64,000 nucleotides of DNA from Bretschneidera sinensis. Lineage: Eukaryota; Streptophyta; Magnoliopsida; Brassicales; Akaniaceae. Below are positions 11,363 through 24,043 of this stretch, piece by piece. Position 1 is the first letter of the stretch, and the number at the start of each line of letters is the position of its first letter. The translations under genes were made by a program, and so were the position numbers. The stretch spans positions 146,181,125 to 146,245,124 of the forward strand of contig CM043698.1 of the NCBI GenBank assembly GCA_023935145.1. Reading direction: 5' to 3'. Below the pieces are notes generated by a model, which did no database searches, was not told the origin of the DNA, and saw only the letters and a list, made by a program, of their open reading frames with translations.

Positions 11363-11638
11363 GCCAGTCGATTGGGTTAGGGCACCAGTCGACTGGGTCC
11401 TTTACAGATTTACATACTAGTCGACTAGGTTGGGACACCAGTCGACTGGGTAAACTAGCAGAGAAATACTAGTCGACTGGGTTATTCATACCAGTCAACT
11501 GGGTAGTTACTTGAAATTCAAAAAATGGCTCCAAACGAGGTCTTGGGCTACTAGTCGACTGGTATAGACTTACCAGTCGACTGGATAAGTTGGGAGAGAG
11601 TTACTAGTCGACTGGGATAGACTTACTAGTTGATTGGA
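11363..11638 (-). repeat. Palindrome array upstream of the third ORF (element 1)
   Basis: About ten diverged copies of CCAGTCGACTGG spaced irregularly between pol and the third ORF. Several are changed at the central CG (for example CAGTTGATTGG). The same motif fills part of both LTRs of this element and of element 2. Confidence 0.85.
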
Positions 11639-11777
11639 CCAAAAAAAAAAAACTTCCAGTTTAGAGTCTTAGATCGAAATTTGTTTATCTATGCCATCTT
11701 GAGTGAGGGAAATATTAAATAAGGTTTAATACTCATTCACTAGATGTCAAGTATGCAAATGATGAATGATGATGCAA

Positions 11778-14700
11778 TTAGGCATACAGTTTATCATAAT
11801 CTAATAATCCCATTAACAGTCTAATTTTACAGAAACTAGCTTCATTTAGACGTTTTGTAAGAATGTCAGCTGCTTGATCTTCTAAAGGTATAAATTCTAG
11901 TCTTATATGACCTTTTTGAGTGTGGTCTCTTAAGAAATGATGTCTAATTTTTATGTGTTTGGTTCTAGAGTGTTGAATAGGGTTTTTGGTTAAGTTGATA
12001 GCACTTGTATTATCGCAATGTATTAGGATACTTTTAAAGTTCATGCCATAGTCTTCTAGTTGTTGTTTCATCCACAATACTTGGGCACAACAACTTCCAA
12101 CTGCTATATATTCCGCCTCGACGGTTGATAGTGCAACGAAGTTTTGTTTCTTGGAAAACCAAGAGGTTAACATTGGCATGTTCCACTTGTACTTTTTCTA
12201 TCTAACCTACACCCCACAAAGTCAGCATCTGAATATCCTATAAGCTCAAAATATGAATCTCTAGAGTACCATAATCCTAGGGTTTAAGTTCCTTGTAGAT
12301 ATCTAAGGATTATTTTTATTGTAATTACATGTGATTCCTTAGGATTAGCCTAAAATCTAACAGATATGCATACACTGAACATTACATCAGGTCTACTTGT
12401 AGTTAAATAAAATAAAGCTCCTATCATGCTTCTATAATATTTAGTGTCTACACACTTACCTCATTCATCAAGGTCAAGTTTTGTAGATGTGCTCATAGGA
12501 GTACCAAGTGACTTTGAGCTTTCTATCCCGAACCTTTTTAGTAGGTCCTTGATGTATTTTGATTGATTGATGAAGATGCCTCCTTTCAATTGTTTGATTT
12601 GAAGTCTAAGGAAGTAGGTAAGCTATCCCATTATGCTTATTTCAAATTCACCTTGCATGTACTTGGCAAAGTTTTGACACATAGATTCATTAGTAACACC
12701 AAATATAATATCATCAACATATATTTGGACTAGTAATGTATCATTGATGTGAGTTTTTGTGAAAAGGATTGTGTCTACTTTTGCTCTTATAAAATTATTG
12801 TCAATCAAAATTTACTTAGTCTTTTATACCATGCTCTTGGAGCTTACTTCAACCCATATAAAGCTTTAGAAAGCTTGTAGACATGATTTGGAAGATTAGG
12901 ATTCTCAAATCCAAGAGGTTGCTCAATGTATACCTCTTCTTCTATGAAAACATTTAAAAAGGCACTCTTTACATCCATTTGAAATAATTTAAACTTATTA
13001 AAGCATGTAAAGGCCAATAACATTCGAATAACTTCTAATGTTGCTACGGGAGCGTAAGTCTCATTAAAGTCTATTCTTTTTTCTTGATTATATCCCTTAG
13101 CAACTAGTCTAGCCTTGTTTCTAGTTACTATTCCATTTTCATCCATCTTATTTCTAAATACCCATTTTGTTCCTAGTATTGTATGATTCTTTGGTCTAGG
13201 AACTAGATTTCATACTTTGTTTCTTTCAAATTGATTTATTTCTTCTTGCATGGTAATTATCCAATCATTATTCTTTTTGGCTTCAACAAATGTTTTAGGT
13301 TCTATTTGAGACAAATAAGTTACATAGTTGCAAATATTTCTAATAGAGGAACGAGTTCTTACCCTTTGTGAAGGATCACCAATCACTTGATCGATTAGGT
13401 GATAATTTACATACCTCCAATCTTTGGGAAGACCATCCTATTGTTGACTTGTAGATGATTGGTCTAATTTGAGAGCCCCAATCTCTTGATTGCTTGAGGT
13501 GGACTCTCATTTGGGTCAACAATGGGAGTAGGTGTTTCCATTCTTGGAATGAAATCTGTATCATCATTGAAAAAAACTTCTCTACTACTAATTGGGTTAG
13601 ACTCATCAAGAGTTATATGTGCGGATTATTCTACTACTAGAGTTCTCTTATTGAAGACTCTATAAGCCTTACTAGAGGTTGAATATCCTAAGAATATCTC
13701 TTTATCGATCTTAGAGTCAAATTTACCCAAGTTAGTTTTATTGTTATTTAGGATGAAGCATTTACAACCAAAGGTATGAAAATAGGAGATATTAGGCTTT
13801 CTACCTTTCCATAATTCATATGGAGTTTTGTCATGCATAGGCCTAATTAAAATTCTATTCAAGATATAACAAGAAGTGTTTACCGCTTCCGCCCAAAAGT
13901 ACTTTGGTAAGCTATTTTCACAAAGTATTGTTCTTGCAAATTCTTCTAGAACTCTATTTTTCCTCTTAACAACTCCATTTTGTTGAGGAGTTCTAGGAGT
14001 TGAAAAGTTGTGTTCAATTCCATTTTCATCACAATATTTTGAAAAGCTTTGGTTTTCAAATTCTTTTCCATGATCACTTCTAATGCTTGAAATACAAATT
14101 CCTTTTTCATTTTGAACCTTTTTGCAAAAGTTTTCAAATCCTTTGTAAGCTTCATCCTTGTAAGCAATAAAGATAACAAAGGTATATTTTGAATAGTCAT
14201 CAACAATAACAAGAGCATATTGATGGCCACCTAGGCTAATGGTACTTATTGGACCAAATAAGTCCATATACAAAAAGTTTCAATGGTCTAGTAGTTGAGA
14301 CTACATTTTTTGATTTAAAAGAAATCCTAGTTTGTTTTTCCATTTGACAAGCATCACATATTTTATCTTTTTCAAATTTGATTTTGGGAAGTCCAATGAC
14401 TAAATCTTTTCTTGAAATGATTTTAAGCAAATCCATGTTCACATGACCAAGCCTTCTATGCCATAGCCATGGGTTTTCACAAAATACGGGAAAATATTTT
14501 TCATTTTCCGAATGCAAGGATTTTAAATCAACTATATAGACATTTTCATGTCTTTGGCCAACAAACTTGATCTTTTTACTCTTGATGTCTATAACTAGAC
14601 AATGAGAGGTTTCAAATATGACTTTGTTGCCTTTGTCACATAGTTGACTAATACTTAGTAAATTTGGCTTAAGGCCTTGTACTAATAATACATTATCTAT

Positions 14701-14886
14701 GGTTGAGAAATTATTACCAACTTTTTCATACTCGATGATCTTTATTTTTGTGTTGTCTCCAATGGTGATATGTCCGCCATCTCTTAGAGTTAGCTCTTTG
14801 AATACACTTTTATCACTGGTCATGTGCTTTGAGCATCCACTATCAATGTACCAACTGTTACTTTTTTCCTTGGTGTGGAGATATAT
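11778..14886 (-). pseudogene. Sirevirus element 1 pol (protease-integrase-RT-RNase H)
   Basis: Read from high to low coordinates. Protease DSGCSKHM near 14825-14850; GAG_pre-integrase LWHRRLGHVNMDLLK near 14440-14470; integrase core 13626-14270 with IRSDHGKEF and RTPQQNGVVKRKNRVLEEF; RT from about 13380 to 12600, including [22 protein letters not shown] and [10 protein letters not shown]; RNase H 11778-12230 with LSTVEAEYIAVGS, CDNTSAINL and ADILTKRL. Numerous stops and frameshifts break the frame, for example between the RT pieces at 12809-12843. It would copy and integrate the element; this copy cannot. Confidence 0.88.
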
Positions 14887-16926
14887 CTATATCACACAAG
14901 GATACACAATTGCATTTTTAGGTATCCAATATTTCTTGGGTCCTCTGGGGTTAGTCCTTGAAAATACGGTTCCTTTTGGGACTCATACTTTCTTAACAAT
15001 ATTTGGTGTTCTATAGACATGTTGATGATGCACAATCCTAGGATAATAGTTATTGAAATTTTCAGGATGACTTAGTTATGAATGTCTATAATTCTTTGGA
15101 TAACAATTCCTAGGATACATATTTATATTGTGAGGAATATGCATGTCATTTCTAGGAAATATATGTTGATAATTTCTAGGATACTTGTTTGCATTATTAT
15201 GAATATGCATATTATTTTTAGAATAACCATGATAGTAATTCCTAGGATATGCTTGTGCAGTGTGTAAGTCTTGAGTATACATGTTATTTCTAGGATGCAC
15301 ATGATGGTTACAGTTAGAATGTGTATAAGCATTTCTTGAATGAGCATACATATAAGTATGAGTATTTCTAGGATGTTTCATTCTTGTATATGCATTAGAA
15401 TTAGTATTTCTAGACCTACTAGCATTCATTGAGGGAATGTTTTTTTACCTTGCTAGTGGTTTTTGAAGTAGAGGCCTCATTCACACATGATACTTTCATG
15501 AATAGGTCCTCTTTTGATTTTTGCTTGCTTAATGGAGAATATCCTAACCCGGATTTTCCTCCACTTCATCAAGCTTTTCTTTTCCAAGCATGAGTCTAGA
15601 TATTGTGCCATTCAATTTTATTATCTTCTTCTTTAAGTTTTCATTTTCATTTTTAAGAAAATCTTGAGAAGAATCATAAAGCAATGAAGATAGTTTATTT
15701 TTTTCTTCTTTTAGACCTATTATCTAAAGAGATGAAACCTCATTTTTAATAATAGAGTTTTTAGAATCAAATTTCTTTAATTCTTCATGCATTTCATTTA
15801 GAACTTCTATCAATTCTTCACTTATACTAACAATCTTATTTTTTGAAGAGGGAGAAATCGATACCTCATTTTCATCATCGATTGCCATAAGACATAGGTT
15901 GGCAATTTCTTCGTATCTGATCTCTTTATCCGAGGAGTCTTCTTCTTCGTCATCACTCCAATTGGTTGAATCATAGCTTTCTTTTTAAAACTCTTATATG
16001 GTTTGCTAGTAGCTGTATAATCGGCCTTGATGTGACCGGGCTTTTTGCATCCATAGCACACAAGTGGTTTCCTTTTTGAAGTGGGATCCTTTGTGTATGG
16101 TTTCTTGCTTTTCTTTAAGAATCTATGAAACTGTTTGGTGATTAAAGCCATCTCACCATCTTCTTCACAACTCTCCACCTCTTCTTTCATTTATTCTTCT
16201 TTGTTGCTCGTAGAGGCTTTGAGAGCAATCACCTTTTTCTTCTTCTCATCATCATTGACAATGGGATTCATCTTTTCCATCTCGTACTTCAATAGTGATC
16301 CGAGAAGGGTTTCGATATCAAGTTTGTCGAGATCTTTGGCCTCCGTGATGGCCATCTTTTTTGCTTTCCAAGTAGGTGGCAAAGATCTTAAGATTTTTTT
16401 TTGTTAGTTCAAACTCCTCAATGTTCCTACCAAGAAGCTTCAAACCATTAACAATAATTGTAAAACATGAGTGCATTTGAGAAATTGTTTCGTTAGGAGA
16501 CATTTTAAAAGATTCATATTCAGATACTAGCATATAGATTTTTGATTTTTTAACCTCGCTAGTTCCTTCATATGTAACTTGCAGTTTATCCCAAATCTCC
16601 TTAGCTGAAACACATGCGAAAATTTTATTATATTCTGAAATATCTAAAGCACAATATAAAATGCTTGTGGCTCTACTATTGAGAGACATCATTCTATAAT
16701 CCTCATTATTGAACTCAGTTTTGAGTTTAGGCATTGTATGATTGATTTCTCCAATAGTTATTTCTTTTGTAGGAATTCCAGGTCCTTCCTCAATGACTCT
16801 CCATAGATTATAATCTTGTCATTCGACAAAGATTTTCATCCTTTTTTTCCAGTAGTTATAGTTGGAGTCATTGAACAAGGGAGGCCTAGTGTAAGAATGT
16901 CCCTCAGAATAGCTATTCGATGCCAT
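14887..16926 (-). pseudogene. Sirevirus element 1 gag (decayed)
   Basis: Capsid/nucleocapsid precursor. The start at 16926 matches that of element 2. A UBN2-type gag region covers about 16318-16734 (CALDISEYNKIFACVSAKE, TYEGTSEVKKSKIYML). A CCHC knuckle CYGCKKPGHIKAD lies near 16020-16060, with its last Cys changed to Tyr. A His/Asn/Arg-rich repetitive region (HPRN-, YPRN-type repeats, 15076-15429) precedes a TAG at 14887-14889. An early TGA (GGA in the other copy) follows IFVE, and frameshifts occur near 16200 and 15830. Confidence 0.82.
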
Positions 16927-16967
16927 CGGATCAACTCAACGATTTTAAGCCTGAAATTGAGAACGAG

Positions 16968-16979
16968 GCTCTGATACCA
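16968..16979 (-). promoter_or_regulatory. Primer-binding site, element 1
   Basis: The minus strand reads TGGTATCAGAGC, complementary to the 3' end of plant initiator Met tRNA, two bases inside the 5' LTR (16982-18196). It primes minus-strand DNA synthesis. Confidence 0.9.
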
Positions 16980-16981
16980 AT

Positions 16982-18196
16982 TGTAGACTGAGGTTCCAAC
17001 CCAAGATGAGGGGTGAATTGGGTTTTTAAAAACTTTCACTAATTACTCACAAGTTTATAAAAATAGTTAAATGCACAAGCGTATAAACAAGTAAAGTGCT
17101 TTAAATAAAAGAGTTTAAGGAATAGAAAGTGCAAACTCAGTTTATAGTGGTTCGACAATATCAGATTCGTTCTGACCCTACATCCACTCTCTTTAAGGAA
17201 CTTCCTTGAAGTAATGCACTAAAACTTTAGTCGTACAACTTCACGGGTGTTGTACAAACCTTACAACTAATCCCTTCCTCTCAGAAGCTAATCCTTTCCT
17301 CTCGAAAGTTAACTCCTTTACAATAAATATGAGTTGTTGTAAAGTAAATGATAGAGAGATAGCAATGAATGCTTTAACAAATGAACAATATCTCTATTTC
17401 AAAGTAAAGCTTAAAGAATGGCTCAACAATAAATGTTTCAAAGCTTTTGTGTATTAATGAGCAAAAGCTTGATTGAATGTGTAATCTTCTTCCTTTAAAT
17501 GCTCATTGGAGTGGGTTTATATAGCTTTGAATTAATATGGAAATTGGGTACTGACTTGGTATGTTTCGGTACCTTAAATACTCAAGTTTGGCGCCTCAAC
17601 GGTCATATTTTTTGAATTACTAGTCGACTAGGTCTTAGTACCAATCGACTGCGTCAAGTGAAAAGTTTCACTTTTTGAGGCTGTGAAGAGTACTAGTCGA
17701 CTTGGTCATTTGTACCAGTCGATTGGGGACATTCTGTCCAAGATGCCAATCGATTGGTATAGACCACCCAGTCGACTGGGGACATACTGTCCAATATACC
17801 AGTCGACTGGTATTGATCACCCAGTCGACTGGGGACATACTGTCCGACATCCCAGCCATCTGGTATAGGGATCCAGTTGACTGGGTTGCCCTTCAACCCA
17901 GTTTTTCATGTTTTGAAATGTTTTTGACTTAGAAACGTTTGAATGAATAGTTTTGTCAAAATGCTTTTACAAAAGGAGCTATAAGACAAGCTAGTTATTT
18001 GAACAAGAGAGATTTACAACTTGTTTCATTACCTTATGCCTATACCAGATCTTTTGTCTTGACTTGGTGTCTGATTGGGGTTGAGTTCTTGCATCTTGAT
18101 TCTGGGCTGTATGCTTTTATCGTTTAAAACACTTAGATAACACTGTCAGTACAATTAAAGTAGTGTTTTATCATTATTAAAATTTAGATGAGGGTC
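16982..18196 (-). repeat. 5' LTR of Sirevirus element 1
   Basis: On the plus strand it starts TGTAGACTGAGG and ends GAGGGTC. The expected last four bases (AACA) are missing, and the target duplication GACCT follows directly. It holds a minus-strand TATATAA near 17517-17523, a palindrome array at 17618-17885, and two short hairpins in the transcribed leader at 17274-17287 and 17294-17308. Confidence 0.88.
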
Positions 18197-21100
18197 GACC
18201 TTATTTTTTTATGGGAAAATTGGCATGTTACCTTTGATTGTAGGCCTAGGAAAGGACAAGATAATTGTCCTCCTAAGCCAAATGCAAACTTGTTTTAATA
18301 TGAGATTATTGTTGCTGTTGTCTCTTAGGTTTACTTGGTGAATGATCCAACTTAGTGGATAGCAGACACTAGAACCACTAGGCACATCTGTACTAGGAAA
18401 GAAATATTTCTTGAGTATGAGGAAGCGACTGATGGAGAAAATGTTGTTCTTGAGGATGCTAGGCCTACCAAAGTTGTTGGGAATGGGAAGGTGATATGGT
18501 AAAAATTTATATTTAAATTCCATTTTGCATGTCCCTAAAATAAGTTGGAACTTAATTTCTGGATCACTGCTTATGAAAGTTGGCTTGAAATTAGTTTTTG
18601 ATTCTGATAAGCTTGTTTTTACTTTTAATGGGAACTTTATTGGGAAAAGGTTATTATCAAGGGGGTTTGTTTGTACTTGATGCTTCCGTTGAAAACATGA
18701 ATAAAGCTAGTACTTCTCATGCATATATAGTTGAATCTCTTGATTTATAGCATGCAAGATTAGGGCATGTAAACATTGCATCCATAAAGAGAATGGAACA
18801 ATTGTGCCTAATCCCAAATCTTAGTAATAATAAGTTTACAAAATGTGAAGTATGTGTCGAAGCAAAAAACTCTAAAAAGCCTTTTAAATATAATGAAATA
18901 AATTCACAAACTCTAAAACTTATTCACATTGATCTAGGAGATTTCAAAAGCACAATTAGTAGAGGTGGAAATAAATACTATGTTACTTTTGTAGATGATT
19001 CCTCTAGATATACTAGAGTTTACTTGTTAAGTTTCAAGGATAAGGCTGAAGAAACTTTCATAAAATTCAAAAATAAAGTTGGAAACCAAAAAGGAATAAG
19101 AATTAAGCGTGTTAGATCTGACAAAGGAGGAGAATATGGTTCAATTCTTCTAAAATTATATTGTGAACAAAACAGAATTATACATGAAACAACAGCTCTC
19201 TATACACCTGAACAAAATGAAATTGTTGAAAAAAATAGAACCTTAAAAGACATGATGAATGCCATATTGATAAGTTCCAAGCTTCCTTCAAACATATGGG
19301 TGGAAGTCATCTTATTCTTGTGTCATATTTTGAATAGAATACCCCATAAAAAGATTAATAAAACATCATATGAATTATGAAAGGGATATACACCTAGCTT
19401 AAAATATCTTAAAGTGTGTGGGTGTCTTGTTAAAGTGAGAATTCCAAACTTTTATAGTAAGATATGCCCTAAAACAAATGATAGTGTATTCATTGGATAT
19501 GCTTAAAATAGTTCTACATATAGATTTTTACTGATAAAAACAAATACAATTGTAGAATCAAGAGATGTTGAATTCTTTGAATAAATATATCATAATAAAC
19601 ATGCAATAAATGAACGAATTATAAAAAATCCTAGAAAAAGTTTAAGCTTAATATCACAAATGGTATCTTCTGAAAAAGAAGTAGGACGAAGCAAAAGTGC
19701 TATAACTGAGACAAACATTGGTCCAGATTTTGTAATTGCTTTTTTAACAAAAGATAACCCTAAAGCTTATCAAGATGCCATGAAATCTGTGGATGCTAAT
19801 TTTTAGAAAAATGCTATTAATAGTGAACTTGAATCTATAATGGTTAATCACACACGGAAATTAGTAGATTTGCCTAAAGGATGTAAAACAATAGGTTGTA
19901 AATAGGGTTTTAAAAGGAAAATGAAAGCTGATGGCACGATAGAAAAATTTAAGGCAAGATTAATAGCTAAGGGTTATATTCAAAGAGAATGAGTGGATTA
20001 CTTTGGCAAATACTCTCCCGTTACTAAAATAGCTACTATAAGAATTTTGATAGCCATTGCAACTATTCATAAATTATGCACACATCCGATGAATGTAAAA
20101 ACTACGTTTTTAAATGGTGAACTAGATGAAGAGATATATATATGGAACAACCAGAGAGGTTTATAGTTCCTGGACCAAAAAAAAAAGCGTAATCTTGTAA
20201 AATACTTGTATGGATTAAAACAAGAATCAAGGCAATAGAATGATAAATTTACTAAAACTCTGGTTTCAAATGGATTTGTTATGAATGAATATGACAGTTG
20301 TGTCTACAGTAGATTCAATGGAAATTCTAGGGTTATTATATATTTGTATGTTGATGACATGCATATTTTTGGGATTGATATCCATGTCAACTAAGAGTTT
20401 TTTGTCTTCTCAATTTGATATGAAAGACTTGGGAGAAGCTTGTATAATTTTGGATATCAAAATAATTCGTAATAGTGAAGGATTAACTTTAACACAATCT
20501 CACTACATTGAGAAGATACTTAGAAATTTTAATCATTTTGATTGTGACTTTGTAAGAACTTCTTATGATCCCAGTATGCATTTGAAAAGGAATAAAAGAA
20601 TTTCTAACTCACAATATGAGTATTCCAAGATTATTGGTAGTGTGATGTTTCTTATGAACTGTACTCGTTATGATATTGCCTATGCTATGAGTAGATTAAG
20701 TAGATATACTCATAATCCTGATCATAATCATTAGAATGCACTAACTCGGTTGTTGAGATACTTGAAAAGGACTATGAATTTTGGACTCTAGTTTACAGGA
20801 TATCTAGCAGTACTTAAAGGATATTATGATGCAAACTGCGTATCTGACAATGGTGAGACAAACTCTACCAGTGGGTACATATTTACCCTTGGATGAGGAG
20901 TTGTATCTTGGAAATCTTCCAAGCAAACTTGCACCACAAGATCAACAATGAAGTCAAAATTCATTGCTTTAGAAATGGCAAGTACAGAAGCCGAGTGGTT
21001 GAGAATCTCTTAAATGACATTCCCTTAATGGATTAAACCGGTTCCTTCAGTTTCTTTGCACTATGATTCTCAAGTTGCTATTCCTCGAGCAAAGAACAAA

Positions 21101-21289
21101 GTACATAATGGGAAACAAAAGCATATTCAATTAAGGAATAACATTGTGAGACAACATATAAGCAATGGGGTAATAGCCATTTATTTTGTGAGGTTAAATA
21201 GAAATTTAGCAAATCCTCCGACAAAAGGGCTATCGAGAAAAGTGGTCCATGATACATCGAGGGGGATAAGATTTAAGCAAATAGAGTGA
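18197..21289 (+). pseudogene. Copia-B copy 1 zinc knuckle and pol (decayed)
   Basis: Continuation of the gag at 7274-8046. In order: knuckle remnant with HVTFDCRPRKGQDN (18225-18270); protease WIADTRTTRHIC near 18357-18393, where the catalytic DTG is DTR; GAG_pre-integrase near 18750-18870; integrase 18793-19380 with HIDLGDF, VRSDKGGEY and EQNEIVEKNRTL, so D, D and E are present; RT from about 19880 with YVDD at 20347-20358; RNase H 20830-21289 with [27 protein letters not shown] and LANPPTKGL. Many stops (for example TAG at 18748 and 20734) and frameshifts make it dead. It is the same family as 49723-63331. Confidence 0.88.
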
Positions 21290-21832
21290 ACTTCTTGTGA
21301 TTGTTACTCAACCTATGTTAATAGAGATCTCATGAAGTAGATTCAACGGTAAAAAACAAGTCTCATAGAAGCTCAAGGAAAACACTATTCATATTGTATG
21401 CCCTTCAATATGGTGTAGATAATGCTTACTGCCAAATATAGTAAGGTTGAGTAATAAATTCTTAATGAACTCATAGCCTGTATTGATGGTGTGTGGCAAT
21501 ACACACTTGATGGGTTCACTTATGTGGGTGTGAAGGTGGTGGTTGCCTTCTATGAGAGGTAGGGCGAACTCTTTAGAGCACCTATGAAAATCCAGGTAAG
21601 ACACATGTCCATAAGATGTCAAACCGAGAACTTATAAGAGAGAAGATGAAGTGTATATGCACAATTGATATTTACATAAAAATGGTGATTGGTTCAAGAC
21701 ATTAAGTCATAATCACTCGTAAATTACATTTGATAATCAAGGCATCAATTCAAGTCCACAAGACATCGTTGTTCTAACTTCATCATGACCCAAGTTATTT
21801 TTCCTCTTGAAATTTTGAATCATGTGGGGGAT
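21290..21832 (+). other. Copia-B copy 1 3' untranslated region
   Basis: Non-coding region between the pol stop and the right LTR, nearly colinear with 63332-63884. It ends in the polypurine tract TGTGGGGGAT at 21823-21832, which would prime plus-strand synthesis. A 77-aa minus-strand frame here recurs in the other copy but simply reflects sequence conservation. Confidence 0.75.
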
Positions 21833-22603
21833 TGTTAAAAAACTGTTTCAAAATTTGTCATTAAAACAATTAACAATTCATGGTCCATTGAATTTTAGAT
21901 TTTAATATTTATCTATAATTTTTCGGTTTTAACAATGGATCTCTCATTTTAATATTTTGGTTTTAACAATGGATCTCTTATTTTAATTTTTCAGATCTAA
22001 CAATGGATCTCTCATTTTAATTTTTGGTTCATGGTCCTAAAAGTCAATCATGGCATTTCCATATTCTTATCTTTCTTTGATATTTGTTTTACTGTAGTTA
22101 ATCCATTAAATGTTCACTCATGTGATTTCTTGGAAGTTGAACAAAGAAAGATCGAAAGTGATGCTAGACAGAAAAGTGCAAAAGATGTGTTTGAATGCTA
22201 GGCAATAACATACAAGAAATTAAGTGTTGGTTTACTTACTCTTTCCTTCATTTCCGTTTCTAATCGTTTTAACATTTGACGTTGGAAAACGAAAAAACCG
22301 AAAAATCGAAATTTAAGTGCTATTAACTATGGGGTTTTACAGCATGATAATTATTTCTTTCAAATCTTTACAACACCTATAAATACCACCAAGTCTGGTG
22401 GTTTGAGAACGCTAAAAAATTATTTGCTTCATTTCTCTAAAAAACAATGCTCTATAATTTGTCTAGCTTTCTTTGCACTATTATTTTACTTTGGCTAATT
22501 ATTTCTCTACGAGTTCAAAGTCTTGTTTGTGAAGGCATCGTACAAACAATTAATTTCGTTGCCTCGATACTTTCCTTTCAATCTAACATCTTTTGTATTT
22601 AAT
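21833..22603 (+). mobile_element. Copia-B copy 1, right LTR
   Basis: Starts TGTTAAAAAACTG directly after the purine tract and aligns with 6388-7161. TATAAATA is at 22378-22385 and the ACCACCA...TGGTGGT hairpin at 22385-22402. It carries three tandem units of about 34 bp (21923-22024, core AACAATGGATCTCTCATTTT) that the left LTR lacks. The alignment ends near 22603, where sequence shared with 34890 begins. Confidence 0.8.
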
Positions 22604-23405
22604 TCTACTCAGAAAAATTCATCAAACGTGAAGATTGTGAATTTGTGAATAAAGCAAATTATGGTCCAGAATTTGATGGAGTTCACAACAGATACAAATA
22701 TATTTTGATGTCTTGCAGATTGTTTTGATATTACAGTCATTGTTTCACCGATGGGTGCTTCAAGGATAGTGGCAGTAAGCCCCCAACATCATATCATGTT
22801 CTAAAGCTCCTCAGCTTCATTATCTCAAGGTATTTTTGCCTTTGGAAAGTGATTTGTAGGAAATTCAGTGTCTTATGACAGTTCAAAGGGGAAAATAAGT
22901 GTTTTTCTGCTTACAGTTTTCCATGGAATTCAATATTACCAATCACCAGACTCACATTATCAATTTGTCATTATTCAATGGCTCAGGATAATGATAGAAG
23001 ATTTAAGGATGTTTGGGGCTGAGTTATTTTTAACTGGAAAATCAGAAGTAAAATTTAGCCATAAGTAGTGCTAGGACATTTCTTTATGGGCATTTCAATT
23101 CCCTGAACACATATGCAAGGTTTTGAGATGAAAGCTCTCCAGTCATAGATGAAGCCTATATATACTTAAGTAGTTGAGTGCCTAGAAAACATGAACTTGA
23201 TTTCACACTTAGGAACTTAGAGCTTTTATTATAAAGAGCTCAAAATGTGTTTTGAGCAATAAAAGAAGAGCATAGTCTAAATAAAATTCAAAGTAAAATC
23301 ACAATACTGAAATTAGTTTCTTCAGAGCTAACTCGTCAAGGCTTTTAAAATCAACATGTTGATTCTAGCCTTTGGATGCCAAATGATTTTGCAGGCTGTG
23401 GATGC
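22604..23405. repeat. R1 segment, unit B, ending in a UGT 3'-end remnant
   Basis: Aligns with 34880-35796 in unit C and, in pieces, with 39040-39246 and 44166-44441 in unit D. It includes a short open stretch (22868-23068) that is only partly conserved between copies; no known protein is recognised. Its last 45 bases, read on the minus strand, resemble the last codons of the UGT (HSLQNHLASKG then stop). A piece of UGT 3' end was therefore tandemly duplicated before the LTR inserted. R1 could be a decayed host gene or non-coding spacer. Confidence 0.6.
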
Positions 23406-23409
23406 CAAT

Positions 23410-24007
23410 TGTCACGGGCCGGCTATTTAACCCCTCAAACGCACACTGATCCGTGCGTCACTTAGACAAATTTTCGCACAAAATGCCGAAGTCGGCCTTT
23501 CCGGATGAAATACTACCCTGAACACTTCTTTTCACTGTCCCTCTCGTGTTTCTCTCTTTGGTGTTGTTGGACCTCTCCCTCACTTGAGCAGTCTTAGTCC
23601 TTTCTCAGTCACAAACAAGAACGCAATTAAAATATGGGAAGGATGAAGAAGAAAACTTAGATATTTTATTGAGAGAGAGCAAGAAGTATTACAAGAGAAT
23701 GCCTTCTTGAATCCGCTTACAAGTGATTCCTACAACAACTATTTATAGGCCTTGGTCATTACGCATAAGGCAATAACATAAAGAGAAAATTCTACAATTG
23801 AAGTAATTGATATGACAATTAAAGTAATTGATACGTGACAGATTACTCTAGAGTCGCAATCAAGAGAGACATCTCTATCGAATCTGCACTTACCTTATTG
23901 AGATTGAGACAATAAAAACGGCTGAAGTAAGATAATTCTAGAGGTTGGTGCTGGAAAATCTCTGGAACGGGCTTAGTTGCAGGTGCAAAATGGGCTGGCC
24001 CGTGACA
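23410..24007 (-). mobile_element. Solo LTR downstream of UGT-B, with CAAT target duplication
   Basis: 598 bp, with TGTCACGGGCC at one end and GGCCCGTGACA at the other, flanked by CAAT at 23406-23409 and 24008-24011. On the minus strand it has a TATA box (TATAAATA, 23740-23747) and AATAAA at 23665-23670, as in a retrotransposon LTR. No internal region or second LTR adjoins it. It lies 36 bp beyond the UGT stop codon in the sense direction, so it may end the UGT transcript. Copies lie in all four units. Confidence 0.8.
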
Positions 24008-24043
24008 CAATGCTATCAAGGCTTTAAAACCAGAAAACTTGCT

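Larger units (their letters stand above)
8052..18196 (-). mobile_element. Sirevirus-like Ty1/copia element 1
   Basis: A 10.1-kb element inserted in minus orientation into Copia-B copy 1. It is flanked by GACCT at 8047-8051 and 18197-18201, a 5-bp target duplication. LTRs are 8052-9227 (3') and 16982-18196 (5'); the 5' LTR has lost its outer 4 bases. In transcription order it carries a primer site, gag, an in-frame TAG, protease, integrase, RT, RNase H, a palindrome array and a third ORF. Its LTRs differ more than those of element 2 (about 5% over the inner 380 bp by eye), so it is older. All frames are broken. Confidence 0.9.

Noticed and set aside
15082..15429. Minus-strand 117-aa His/Asn/Arg-rich frame considered as a separate repeat protein
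   Set aside because: The same text occurs inside the gag frame of element 2 (54100-54480), so it is the gag tail, not an independent gene.
17668..17932. Overlapping frames of 60-76 aa on both strands rich in QSTG or SRLG
   Set aside because: Translations of the CCAGTCGACTGG palindrome array in the LTR.
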